From positions 1 to 23,651 of the forward strand of contig CALSCR010000178.1 of NCBI GenBank assembly GCA_943704495.1: a stretch of 23,651 nt of DNA. Direction: 5' to 3'. This DNA comes from Pigoraptor chileana (taxonomy: Eukaryota; Opisthokonta; Filasterea). Shown piece by piece: positions 1-10,545 of the stretch; position 1 is the stretch's first letter; the number at the start of each line of letters is the position of its first letter. Made by a program: the position numbers and the translations under genes. The notes below the pieces were generated by a model. It worked only from the letters and a program-made list of their open reading frames with translations, was not told the origin of the DNA and searched no databases.

Positions 1-58
<58 letters not shown>

Positions 59-88
59 ACATACACACACACACATACACACACACTA
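1..88. repeat. (CA)n microsatellite at the window edge
   Basis: An almost pure AC dinucleotide tract with a few AT interruptions. It runs up to the 3' splice acceptor (AG at 91-92) of the first visible APMAP-like exon, so it is the end of an intron whose start lies outside the window. Confidence 0.95.
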
Positions 89-92
89 TTAG

Positions 93-1813
93 GCGATACT
101 GTGGGGACTCGCGACCATCTTTCCCGCTCCGGTGGATCCCATCGCATACACGCCCCTGCCGTATGTCAAGCTCGAAGGAGCATATGCCCCGAATGATCTT
201 CTCGCGGGAAGCCTCGCGCGGCGCATCGGCGAGGGGAAGCTCATCGCACCCGAGACGGTCGCCGTTGACCACAATCACATGATGTACACGGCTACAGAGG
301 ACGGAAAGATCTGGCGCATCTCGGTGCGTGAAAAGGTATTCGAGGAGTTTGCCAACACTGGAGGACGATCTCTTGGCCTGTGCATTGACATCACCAAGAA
401 CAGACTCATCGCATGTGATGTATTCCGAGGATTACTGGCGATCGACTTTGACACAAAGGAGGTCACAGTGCTCACAGATAGCTTTGAGGGAAAGTGAGTA
501 ACCCATACGCTTTGCTTTTGCTCTGGCATGATTGTGCAGCGATGTCCTATTGGTTGCTGGATAAACTTTACTGACTTGTGTGTGTGTGGTGTGTGTGGTG
601 TGTGTGTGTGTGTGCATATTTTGCCCTATCCGCGCCTGCTTTCGTCTCGTGAATAGTCGCTTGGGATTTGTCGACGACTGCGATGTGGATGATGAAGGCA
701 AAATATACTTTAGCGATGCGTCGGCAAAGTTCGCACCTCGCTTACCGATGCTGCCAACAAAGCGTGCGATTGAAATGGACTTCATTGAGCACCGGGGACA
801 TGGAAGTCTCTACTCTTACGATCCGAAAACTAACATTACGGAAAAGGTATTTTCAAAGGGAGAGGATCGAAAAGATTTTGTTGAAGATTATCACCTTTGC
901 CCTTATACATGCCGTGCTTATTTAGAATACTGTTCTCACTCACTCTCTCTCTCTCTCTCGTGCGCGCGCACATGTGGAGTCCATCCATGGGCACAGCGCG
1001 TATGACACTGACTTGGATCCTACATCTCTCTCACTTACTTCTACATCTCTCTGTCTCTCTCTCTCACACACACTTGTGGAGTCCATAGGCACAGCGCCTA
1101 TGACACTGACTTGAATCCTACATCTCTCTCTCTCTCTCTCTCTCTCTCTCGGGTGGAGTCCCATGTGCACATCGTCTAAGACAGTAACTTGAATCCTACA
1201 TCTCTCTGTCTCTCTCTCATCGCTTTCATGTCAATCTCGCTCTTGTACTTGTGATATCCATGCAATGACACTGACCAGATTCCTACAATGCATCTTTTCT
1301 CTCGCTCTCTTCCATTCACCAACGCGCCTGCAGCTTGTCAGCGGCCTCCACTTTGCCAACGGGGTGACTCTGTCCCACGACGGCTTCTCTGTCCTCGTTG
1401 CGGAAACACGCAAGTTTCGTGTCATGCAACACCACATTGCGGGTCCCGACAAAGGCACCACCGAGGTCTTTGTCGAAAACCTCCCCGGCAGTCCTGACGG
1501 CATTCGGCGGGGATCCGACGGCACGTATTGGATCGCAATTGTGGTTCCACGCATGCCACGCACAGACGCACTCGCGAAGTTTCCGTTTATTCGTTCGCTT
1601 GTGGCGCGTCTTCCTAGCTATATTCTGGATCGCGTGACGCCGACAGAGTCATATGGGATGGTTGTGCAGGTGTCGTCGAATGGCGTGGCGCTGCGATCTC
1701 TGCACGACCCGAGCGGCGGTGTCGGTTACATATCGGGAGTAACAGAGGAGGGTGGGCGGTTGTATATAGGGACGATTCTCAAGAATTTCATTACGCTCTT
1801 CAGTCTCAACTGA
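93..1813 (+). CDS. APMAP / strictosidine-synthase-like six-bladed propeller protein, 5' partial
   Basis: Three exons are visible: 93-493, 657-846 and 1334-1813 (TGA or equivalent stop at 1811-1813). They join in frame to 356 codons plus stop; introns are gtgagt...ag (494-656) and gtattt...cag (847-1333). The first exon opens in a hydrophobic stretch (ILWGLATIFPAPVDPI), matching the end of the single membrane anchor of human APMAP and the segment after it. Family landmarks follow in order: LIAPETVAV, the GRSLGL and DVFRGLLAID blades, DDCDVDDEGKIYFSDASAKF, LHFANGVTLS..VLVAET, FVENLPGSPDGI, YWIAI and LHDPSGG. APMAP proteins are type II membrane glycoproteins with a six-bladed calcium-type propeller and reported arylesterase-like activity; plant relatives are strictosidine synthases. 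The substrate here is unknown. There is no ATG start in the window: the GTG at 132 is internal. The second intron carries a degenerate hairpin-repeat array. Confidence 0.92.
573..615. repeat. (GT)n microsatellite in APMAP-like intron
   Basis: A GT-rich tract with GTG interruptions lies inside the 163 bp intron 494-656. It falls about 40 bp before the acceptor of exon 657-846. Confidence 0.9.
940..1296 (+). repeat. Array of four degenerate copies of a hairpin repeat with (TC)n spacers
   Basis: This lies in intron 847-1333 of the APMAP-like gene. Cores are recognisable at about 973-1031, 1074-1125, 1151-1204 and 1245-1296. Each begins near GTGGAGTCC, or a decayed form of it, passes through a GCACAGCGCCTATGACACTGACTT-like stretch (split here as GCACAGCG and TATGACACTG) and ends near AATCCTACATC. 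(TC)n or TCTG tracts of variable length separate them. The second copy is cleanest and has hairpin arms GTCCATAGGC and GCCTATGAC around loop ACAGC. The last copy is most diverged. The same unit recurs at 2335-2413, 12118-12200 and 22036-22262. Confidence 0.85.
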
Positions 1814-1988
1814 TACTCTGACGACCCCGGCTGCCACTCGCGGGTGCGATGGATGTTTGTGTTGCCCGTAAACAATTGTAACACGATGTTGTACACGGAA
1901 GCGGAATTGTCTCTTTTGTCTCTACTCTGGCCATAGCAATACGAACAGCCAGGTGCAGATTGCAGGCCAGGCAGATTGCAGGATCCGT

Positions 1989-2056
1989 TGGGGGGACTGA
2001 GTGGAGGGACGTGGGAGGATCGGGTAGGGGGAGGGTCGGGTAGGGGGAGGGGGGCT
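1989..2056 (+). repeat. G-run block with a 16 bp tandem duplication
   Basis: At least nine runs of three or more G lie within about 68 bp. The end of the block contains a perfect tandem duplication of TCGGGTAGGGGGAGGG at 2020-2035 and 2036-2051. The run spacing meets the usual pattern for intramolecular G-quadruplex formation on the + strand. It sits about 180-240 bp downstream of the APMAP-like stop codon and 390-450 bp upstream of the NACHT-WD40 start. Confidence 0.75.
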
Positions 2057-2334
2057 GAAGTGCGTGACAACTAGATGGATTCCTAAACTGACTTCACCGC
2101 ATATGGGAGACTGACAGGCTGTCGCCACCTGGACATCGATCGGGCTGAGTTGCTAAGGGTGACCAAAATTCACCGGATGGTCACCCCGGTGCAGTCACCA
2201 CTGTCGTAGAACCTGAAGTGATGCACTGCTGCGTTCATCGGTCTTGAACAGTTTTAAAAGAGCTTACAACACAACAACCTTCCTTGCTTTTGGACAACAA
2301 ACAAAATGGACGTTTCGAAATAAGTTTCTCTCCC

Positions 2335-2413
2335 TCTTTTGCCCCTTGTTTGTGAAGTCCATGGGCACAGCGCCTATGACAACGGACTTGATTCCTACAT
2401 CTTTTGCCCCTTG
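2335..2413 (+). repeat. Single hairpin-repeat copy flanked by a 14 bp direct repeat
   Basis: TCTTTTGCCCCTTG occurs at 2335-2348 and again at 2400-2413, a period of 65 bp. Between them is one repeat core (GTGAAGTCC ... GCACAGCGCC ... TTGATTCCTACA) with the hairpin arms preserved. The flanking repeats could be a target-site duplication of an inserted 51 bp element. They could also be the pyrimidine-rich spacer of a two-unit tandem array, because other copies carry a similar CTTACTCCCTTG spacer. The copy lies 28 bp upstream of the proposed ATG at 2441, in a 5' UTR, 5' intron or promoter. Confidence 0.8.
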
Positions 2414-2440
2414 CATCGACTGAAAATACATCCACCGAGA

Positions 2441-5400
2441 ATGGACACATCGACAGTACAGAGTGATCACGGCTCGCTTTACGACAGTGCAGCTTTCCAA
2501 AATGTAGGAAAGCAAATTGCGGATGCCGCAAAGATTGCAAAGGCTGCAGCAGATGAGTCGCCTTCTGTTTCAAGTGACATCGTCGAGGCTATTATTCGGG
2601 GCGCCGTGAATGTGGATGCTCCGTTGCCAAAGAGAACTGTTCGACTCTTTGTGAGGTGCGTTTCGAATTGATTCCCATTTTCGTAATCGCGTATGCATGA
2701 TGTCGAGTAATAGCTCTTTAGATGTTGTTTGTGAAGGAGCTTCTTATTGATTGAAATCTGAATCTTTTTGTACAATGTCTTATTCTCTCTCTTGGTTTTT
2801 CTTGTAAGTGCAGCTCTACGTTCACGGACACTGCTCACGTGCGTAATGTGCTTATGGAGCATGGCTATCCACTCATCAGCCACGCATGTAACGTCTTTAA
2901 CTGGTCGTTTCAAACGGTGGACATGTGAGTGATGTGCGCCACAGCGAGAGAAAAAGAGAGTGTGTGTGTTTGTGTTTGTATGTGTGTATGTGAAAGAGCG
3001 AGCGAGAGAGAGAGAAAGTATATGTGTGCGTGTGTGTGTGCGTATGTGTGTGTACGGGCGTGAGTGTGTGTGCGTGCGTGAGTGTGTGTGTGTGTGTGCG
3101 TGCGTCTTGCGTGACACATTGTGTTTGTGTGGGCTTTGGTTGCTTCAACATGAAGTTGTGTGCGTGGCGTAGGGCAACGTCTTCTAAGTGACGGAATGCG
3201 CGTGCTTGAGTGCGTTGTGATCCTCCGATGAACAGGGAATACCAATGACACACTTTTTTCGTCAGATCATTATACTCTCAGTCACCAATGCCGTGGGCCA
3301 ATACCAGACCTTCGACTCCCCAGAAGCAAAAACACTGAACAAAGAACAAAATTACAAAAAGTACAAATAATTCTTTTTATTCCGACTTCACATTACAGGC
3401 GATGGGGCGTGCGTAAAAGCACGGATGACGATCACAGCACGTGGGCCATGTGCATGAAAGAAATACAGCGGTGCCTCGATGTGTCTGCCGGCCCGTCCTT
3501 TCTGGTTATTCTGGGCGACAAGTATGGCTACAGACCATTTCCACGGCGAATTGAGCGCGGATTGTTTGAGCAATTGCGTGCGCGTGCACAAGAAATGGGT
3601 CTGCCGTGCAATCTACTGCAGACGTCGGGCGACGAGACGACGACGACGACAACTGGCCGCTGGTGGACGCTTGACGAGAATGCGGTTCCCAGCGAGTATG
3701 TCCTTGCAAACAAAAGCGCTCTTCTCCCCAACATTCTGAGCGCAGACCCCGAGTTGCAGGCGTCTGCGAATGCGGCATGGTGGAGTGCATTTGAGGAAAT
3801 GCAGTCTGCCATGTTCACTGCGGCGGCGCTGATGCACGCCGACGGACAGCTAGACCGAGAGACCGCCGACCAATTCCGGATATCAATCACGCACGCAGAG
3901 TCAATTGTGGGTATTGTGCGAAACCGCAACCGCAACTCAAACGCGCTTCTCTTCAGGAGGAAGTTTGCGACACCTGTCGTCCCAAGCGACGATGGGGCTG
4001 CAGCGTACACTGACATTGCCAGCGACGATCACGTGACGGCCGCTGTGACAACTGCGACGGAGCTTCTTGCGGACCTCAAGAATTCAACTCTTCCCGCGTC
4101 TCTCTCTGCCAAACGCGTACACGATGTGACTGCCCCGCCATGGACCGCCGGTGGCCTAAACCCCGACGGCAACCCAACGCACCGAGATCACGTGCAACAC
4201 ATGGCGCTGGAAATTATGCGAGCCATCGGCGAATCCGTCGTTGCAAACTTCAAAGCGCAGCCGAGAAGTCCCGACGACGTCTACGACGAGGCCCTGCACC
4301 ACGTGACCCTGCGTGCAAGCAAGAGCAGGATGTTTGTCGGTCGTTCCGCACTTCTTGCGTCCATTGCGACGTACATTTCATCCGAAAGTGCGAACCCGCT
4401 CGTCGTCCACGGTCGGTCTGGTGCTGGCAAGACGGCGCTTGTGGCGAGTGCGGCAATGGCTGCAGCAAAGTCGCTTCCCGGCGCTGTTCATGTGGTGCGG
4501 TTTCTGGGCACAAGCGCAGGCAGCACCGCGGCCGTTGATCTCCTTCGCAGTCTGTGCTTGCAGATTGCCCGTGCGTACGGCGGAGACGAAGGTGCCGTTC
4601 CAACGGAGTCTAAGGAACTCGGGCCGTTCTTTCGCATCTCTCTTGAATATGCACGTATGTCGAAACCACTCGTCATATTTCTCGACTCGCTGGACCAGCT
4701 ATTGAGCCAAGTGGACCCTGATCTCTCATGGGTTCCCACGTCCCTCCCCGCGCACGTGCGTCTCGTTGTCTCAGTGCTCCCGGACCAAGGCAGCGCATAT
4801 GCGGCGCTGAGGTCGCGTACGGATCTCCCCAACGACCACTACATTGAGGTGCACCCACTCGACGCCACCGAAGTTCCCGAACTGTTTGATGCCCTTCTTG
4901 AATCATCGCACCGGCGTCTCACATCTGAACAACGCGCGGCAGTATTGTTGTCCACCGACAATTGGCTGCCTCTGTACGTTAAGCTCGCAGCCGAGCACTC
5001 GCGGCAGTGGTCGTCGGCCGCGCCACCCCGTATGTTTCCTTCAACCGTCCGCGAAATGATCCGAGGATTGTTTGAGCGTCTCGAAGAGAGGCATGGCGTC
5101 GTTCTCGTGTCGCACGCACTCGGGTACCTGACTGCATCCGGGGGAGGGCTGTCTATATCCGAAATTGATGATGTGCTCTCGCTCGATGACGCCGTGCTCA
5201 ACGATGTGTTCGAGTGGTGGGATCCGCCGATGCGCCGTCTGCCACCGTCGCTGTGGCTACGCATCGCCCGTGACATTGACGAGTTTCTTATCGAGCGTGG
5301 TGTCGATGGCGGCGCAACCGTCACATCGTGGTACCACAATCACTTTGCGGAAGCCGCGCGAGAGAGGTATCTGAAGGGCAGCAACACGTCTTCTGGCGGC

Positions 5401-8400
5401 GAAAGCATTGCGGTTAGCTGTGCGCTCACTCTCACAGAGGCACACACAGCGCTTGCCGAATACTTCTCCGGAAAGTGGGTGTCGGTGCCAAAGCCCTACA
5501 CGGATCGCCATGGGAGGGAAGGGAAGGCAGATAGGCGAGTTACAGATCACCGCGCGTGGACCTTCCAGGGATCGGTGTGGTCGTCGAGCCCGGCACTGAA
5601 CCGGCGGCGAATTGAGCGTCTTGTGTTTCATCTTCTCCGTGCAAACCAATGGGACTCGCCGCTGCTACCGAGCATCTTGTGCGACCTGGGTTACGTCTAC
5701 GCAAAGCTTCGCAGCGGATCGCTCTTGAAGCTCCTCGACGAAGAGTACAACCGAGTTGCGGAAACGGCTCCGGATGATTGGCCGTGGAGAAGCGACGTCG
5801 AAGCCTTTCAAAAGTTTGTAGCAAAGCGCGCGCATGCTTTGGGTGAAACGCCACGTGTGCTCTTGCAGGACGCGTACAATGAACATGAAGCGTCGCCCGT
5901 CTTCTTTGCTGCGGCACGCTTGCTTGCATCGGGAGACATCCCCGGTGACGCTGTTGCGGGAGGCGCGCCGCCGTATCTGAAATGTCTGTCGAAATCGCAG
6001 GAAGAGGACAGATGCCGCATGGTGCTTGAAGGACAGCTTGACTCGATGTGGGCGGCACATTCGGCGCCGGGGAGAGCTCTCGCGACATCGGGATTCCTAG
6101 AGGCAGGCATCTACGTGTGGGATCTGCGCACGGGCGCAAAGATGAGAACATTTGGATCCGGAAAAGTGCACGTCATAGCCTTTTCTTTCTCCCCGGATGG
6201 CACGCTGCTTGCTTTCGGTGACGTGGACAATGTTGTGTGTGTTGTTGATGTGCGAAGGGGCAATGTATTACACCGTCTGCGGGGACTCGCAATGACCGTT
6301 TTGAAAGTGGCGTTTTCGTCCAACGGAACTGAACTTATGGGAATTGACGGGCCAAACACGCTGCTTGCGGAGCGTGACGATATACACATGACATCCACTG
6401 TGATTGTGTGGAGTATCGTCACGGGTGCTGCGTTGCGCACTGTGAACACTTTTGCGACAACGCTTTGCGGCGCCGATGTTTCATGCGACTTTGGGGTTAT
6501 TGCGTATGCACCCACAGACCTCCGTCGGAAGGGCTTGCAAGGCTATCCCATACAGATATTCGATGCAAACTCTGGGAAGCTCATAATGAGCCTTGCCGGA
6601 AGTGGCAAACGGGAGAGATCCAAAACCTTGGCGTTCTCCCCGACAGATGCATGTCGTCTGGTGTCGGCCTCGCGATCGAGTATCCGGGGGTGGAACTTGC
6701 TGTCGCCAGACGCTCCGTTGTTTGAGGTTGATCTTGCTGGCTTTGGCTTTCCCGAAATCCACAGTTTGTTTTGGTCGCCCATTGGCGATGCGGTGTACAT
6801 GTCGAGAACTTGTGGCACTAAAGAGACGGGCGTGTTGCAGGGCATCAATGGGTGGGACGCGACAACGGGGATCGCACGTGGAATTGAGGTCGGCGTTCCG
6901 TGCAAGGATCGCGTGCTTCTCGTGCTGTTTGATGCTGCCGGCAATCCCCAGTATGCTCTCGAGAGCGAAAACCAAGACGAAACGAAGCGATTGTGGGACA
7001 TTAGAGTGGGCAACAACAAAGCTCCTCCTCTTGCAGAAACCGGTGGCGTGGAAGGCGCGACTCCTCCCCGGCCCCACCACAAATCGCACGTCTCTCGCCT
7101 GATTGTCGCCCCAAACAGCAAGACTGTGGCATCGGCATGCCACCGTCAAGAATCACCCTGTTACTTGTGGGACGTAGAGACGGGTGCATATCTGCGCACA
7201 ATTCTGCATCCGAAGAGCAAGACAAAGGGAGGCGAAGACGGACTACCTAAGCCAGCATCGTTGTCGGAACTTGCGTATTCTCCGTGCAGCATGCGGCTCG
7301 TCACCGCAAGCGACTGGGAGCTCAATGCACGCGTGTGGGATGTGGCAACGGGAGCTCTGTCCTGTGCACCACTTAACCACGGCGGACAGGTGACGTCTCT
7401 TTGTGTTGATGGTGCGCACATTGTCACTGGTTGCCTGGGATCATCAAAATCGCCGGGGCGCATCCGGGTGTGGGATGCTGTGACGGGTGACGCACGGAAT
7501 GACGTCACTCCGGGCATATCGGAGGGCGCCGTCAATGTGTGGATTGTTGGTCTCACCCTCCATGCCGATGGACAGCGAGTGGCGTGTGCGACGGCACAGG
7601 GCTGGGTTCAGGTGTTTGACGTAACAACGGGCACTGCGACGACGGAGGTGTTGCGAATGCCGCACGACAAGAACCTGCCCAGTGCGTTTCGCCTCGCCTT
7701 TTCAAGCGACAATAGCAACGGCAGTGAGCGTCTGTACGTCACGGGATCGTCCTTGGATTGGCCTGTGCGGTCTGTGGACCTGTCGACAGGTGCGTGGCGC
7801 GAGGAGGAGCGCGTGCCCCGAGCGGTTGCTGAAATGTTTGGGGAGCGCTGTTGGTCGGCGGAGTTGGGTGTGCATCTCACCGTCGAGTATGCCGAACAGC
7901 GTCTGCACGTCGTCATGGACACTGATTGCGATGCGAGGGATGTCAGTCCGGACGGATGCGGAAGTGCGCCAGTCCACGTGGCGTCGCTGATGAATGCGGT
8001 GGATATCACCACGGCCAAATTGTGCGCCCACGCCAACGGGCAGGTATCTCTCATTGTCGGAGAGAGGGTGGGTAGGGTGCACATTTTCCGTCTCATTCTT
8101 CCAAACGCAGACGCCGCGCGCCGGTGGGTTGCTGCAGGAATAAGCCGCCAGAGTCAGGAGCAGGAGCTGTGGGTCACGTGCTGTCGTGCCGTGGAGGGAT
8201 GGCTTGCGGACCACCTGACGACCGCGGGGGATGACGTCACGCAGTCGACCGCCTGGGAGCGCACACGTGACGTGTGGCTGCATGCTTCCAGCAAGGAGGA
8301 AGGCTCTCGCGCCCGTCTCAGGGAAGCGTGGTTGCGTGAAGCACAGGCTGCGACGTCCTCTCCCGACGACACAATCGCGGTCACAAAGGCAACGGTTGCG

Positions 8401-9666
8401 CGTCTCGTGCGACAGACAGAGTCGAAACTCTTTCGGCGGTGTGCATTTGAGACACAAATCGCAATTCCGTACGAGAATGGGATGGCTGCTGGTGCCGCCG
8501 CGTCTGAGGAAGACTCGTACGAACGCGGTGGCTGGGTGCGTTGCGAGGAGTTGTGGCAGAAAAAGGTGAAGGATCTGCGGCGGTCGACAGGTGACAAGTC
8601 GTTTGGGCCGCTTGACGTTGAGGAGAATTGGGGCAAGCGAAAGAGGGAGCTGGCTCTTTGGCTGCAAGGGATGGACGAGTCGGCTGGCGATGTTCTGGCG
8701 CGGTTGAACAGTTACTGCGCCCGCATTGTTACGTACCACCGCGTCGTCGTCACAGGAATTCACGCGTGGCTGGCGTCAAATGCAGCGCGCTTAGGTGTCT
8801 CGCTTGCGCCTGCCTCGCCACACGAGGAGAAGTTTGGAAGCGTCTTTGGGTCGCGACGCACGGGCTGGCAGGGTGCATTCAACAGGTGGACGGAAAAGAC
8901 CCGTCATTCGCCAGGTAAAGGGAGTCGACAGGGCCGGGAACTCTTGTGGACAGTGTCAACTACGCACAACGGGGACGAAGCGGCTGCCCTTTATGAGCTC
9001 CGACAGACGCAGGCCGAGCTGAGAGGCGCATTCGACCTGCACGATGCCGAGGGTGTTGCAATGGAGGCGATTTACGCGGGAAATATAAGACCGGCGATTC
9101 GCGAGTGGATTGCTGCAGGTATTGCAGCATCCACAGCTGCTGCAGCTGAAGGTGTGAGCGACTCGTCGTGGACAGATGCGCAGATGAAATTTGAGGGAAA
9201 GAAGGGAGAATACACCGATGCAACTGACTACTACACACGTGCGCGCTGGATGAAACTACTCGAGATTGCCGACGGCGTGCCTGAGGGTGAGGCTCTGGCG
9301 GTGGCAGTGGCCGAGGCAATATCTGTCGCGCAGCAGCACCTGCGTTCAGAATGCGGTCTGTGGGATGACGAAGCGCGGCACCTCCACACCCCGTTTTTGC
9401 ATCTCGTCTCGGAGCACGTGCGCAAGTGGCTGGATTCGCACAAGTCCGCCGCAGAGGACCGCCACGTGGCGCTTTATGAGACCGCCCTAGAGCAGTGGGG
9501 TACGTGCGAGTGGTCCCACGTGACCGAGTGTCCGCAGCGACAGCGACGCTTGTGGCAAGAGTGGGTGAAGACGGGCGGTCACGTGCTCCCCCACAAGCTG
9601 ATTCTGAATGCACGGAAAAATCTCGTCGAGGCTCACCAGCTGCCGGCAAAGTATGACGTCGATTGA
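2441..9666 (+). CDS. NACHT and WD40 repeat protein with N-terminal DUF4062 (NWD1/TEP1-like), 2,197 residues
   Basis: Exons 2441-2655, 2814-2924 and 3399-9666 join (phase 2, phase 2) into 2,198 codons. Residues 67-170 are DUF4062: VRLFVSSTFTDT, VDMRWGV (107-113) and GDKYGYRP (148-155). The NACHT NTPase has P-loop GRSGAGKT (447-454) and Walker B PLVIFLDSLDQL with Asp at about 538; a helical region follows. Residues about 980-1676 hold around 14 WD-type strand endings (IYVWDLRTG, IRGWN, CYLWDVETG, ARVWDVATG, IRVWDAVTG, VQVFDVTTG and others), enough for two seven-bladed propellers. Residues about 1677-2197 are helical and Trp-rich with no recognised domain. Relatives (NWD1, TEP1, NPHP3) are STAND-type NTPases or scaffolds in which the propeller senses a ligand and the N-terminus signals. 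The P-loop is intact, so ATP binding is likely. The ATG at 2441 is inferred: it is the first in-frame Met before the conserved domain, but an upstream exon cannot be excluded. Confidence 0.93.
2925..3398 (+). other. Intron 2 of the NACHT-WD40 gene, rich in GT and GA repeats
   Basis: The donor gtgagt at 2925 and acceptor ttacag at 3397-3398 flank this 474 bp intron. It interrupts the codon for Met109 in the VDM-RWGV motif. From about 2940 to 3110 it holds (GT)n and (GA)n tracts that read open in several frames but are not coding. The rest shows nothing recognisable. Confidence 0.85.
8104..9666 (+). other. Unassigned Trp-rich helical C-terminal region of the NACHT-WD40 protein
   Basis: About 520 residues follow the last propeller strand (VHIFRLIL). 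The stretch is rich in Trp, Arg, Glu and Ala, with helical spacing and repeated short motifs of the form W-x-x-x-(C/G)-x-x-x-(V/L)-x-x-WL. Examples are WVTCCRAVEGWL, HRVVVTGIHAWLASN and EHVRKWLDSHK. No catalytic motif or membrane segment is visible. Known NWD1 and TEP1 proteins end with or soon after their propellers, so this is an extension relative to the families I can recall. It could be a degenerate helical repeat domain. Confidence 0.6.
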
Positions 9667-9782
9667 ATTGTGGCGACGGGACTCCGGCGGTGCATGCGCC
9701 GGATCAAAGCGTTGCTATTTCAGGCAATACACATTGTATGTTATTGAACTGTCGTGAATCGATTCTGCATTCCATAATGACA

Positions 9783-9788
9783 TTTATT
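9783..9788 (-). terminator. Candidate polyadenylation hexamer for the adenylate-kinase-like gene
   Basis: The minus strand reads AATAAA here, about 760 nt beyond the stop codon at 10546. Use of this signal would make the transcript overlap the 3' UTR of the convergent NACHT-WD40 gene. This is a sequence match only. Confidence 0.25.
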
Positions 9789-10350
9789 GTGTCTAGATAC
9801 GTGTCCTTAGTATCCCAGTGGCAGTGGCTATTGTACTTTCGATAGTCAGCTGGGGATTTGGTTTAGTGCATGGCATGTGGTGTCGAAACCACATAAAGGA
9901 TCAGCTCTTTTCACTTCGTCATTTCCCGACAACCAAAAGCGAAAACAAAATGGAGGTGTTTTTTTGTTTTGATTGCTTCATTAATTACGCAAAAACAAAG
10001 ACGGCGGAGCCACACTGAACCCGGCATGTACACACCAATGTCCTACATCCCTATACACAACAGGTGTTGCAGTTGCCAACGAAAGAGCACCGCAACAGAC
10101 GCACACATTTTTATGTGTTGCCGATGAGTTTTTTGGACGATGGCTCGACATTGCGCAACTTTGCGGCGGGGAATTCCACGAAAAAGTTGAGGATTCGCTT
10201 GCTGTAATATGGAAACCGCGTGATCGACGGGTTTGTGTGTGGGGGGCGGGGGGGAGGGGGGCAAAGAGAAGTGTATCCGGCTGAGTGTCAGAGAGCTGTG
10301 TACCAACTGGCTCGCATATGCGTGCGCGTGTTTGTAAGTGCAACACATTT

Positions 10351-10364
10351 AATAAATTAATAAA
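10351..10364 (+). terminator. Candidate polyadenylation hexamers for the NACHT-WD40 gene
   Basis: Two AATAAA hexamers lie at 10351-10356 and 10359-10364, nearly 700 nt after the stop at 9666. They are the only canonical hexamers I noticed on the + strand in this spacer. If used, the message would reach to within 200 bp of the convergent gene's stop codon. Confidence 0.3.
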
Positions 10365-10545
10365 ACACACAGAAGAAACACACGAGAGACATACAGGGAC
10401 TCCCCACAAGTCAGTCAGTCTCCTCCACAACAAGAGAGAGAGCGTTCAAAGCCCCTTGAGGACAAGCCCATCGATCCCAAACAAGAAAGAGAGATTGAGA
10501 GGGAGGCTGGAGAAGCAATTGGGGCATGCGTAACAACTGTGCGTG

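Larger units (their letters stand above)
1814..2440. other. Spacer between APMAP-like and NACHT-WD40 genes
   Basis: I see no coding sequence here. It should hold the 3' UTR of the upstream gene and the promoter and 5' UTR of the next. Visible contents are a G-rich block (1989-2056) and one copy of the hairpin repeat (2349-2402) close to the proposed start codon of the next gene. No AATAAA hexamer was noticed after the stop at 1813. Confidence 0.7.
9667..10545. other. Shared 3' spacer between convergent NACHT-WD40 and adenylate-kinase-like genes
   Basis: No coding sequence was recognised. It holds candidate polyadenylation hexamers for both strands, a G-run at about 10231-10260 (GTGTGTGG then GGGGCGGGGGGGAGGGGGGC) and two weak copies of the hairpin repeat at about 10385-10500. 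Those copies are in the orientation that is sense for the minus-strand gene. Confidence 0.65.

Noticed and set aside
132-497. A gene start at position 132
   Set aside because: The codon is GTG, and the reading frame continues upstream through conserved-looking sequence to an acceptor at 91-92, so it is internal to an exon.
973-1296. Repeat-spacer pattern resembling a small CRISPR array
   Set aside because: The repeats are degenerate, the spacers are simple (TC)n, no cas genes are present, and the array sits in a eukaryotic intron.
7702-8763. A 353-codon minus-strand open frame, with several others antisense to the NACHT-WD40 exon
   Set aside because: They are shadows of a GC-rich coding exon. 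Their composition is Arg/Pro/Ser-rich with no domain, while the + strand is clearly conserved.
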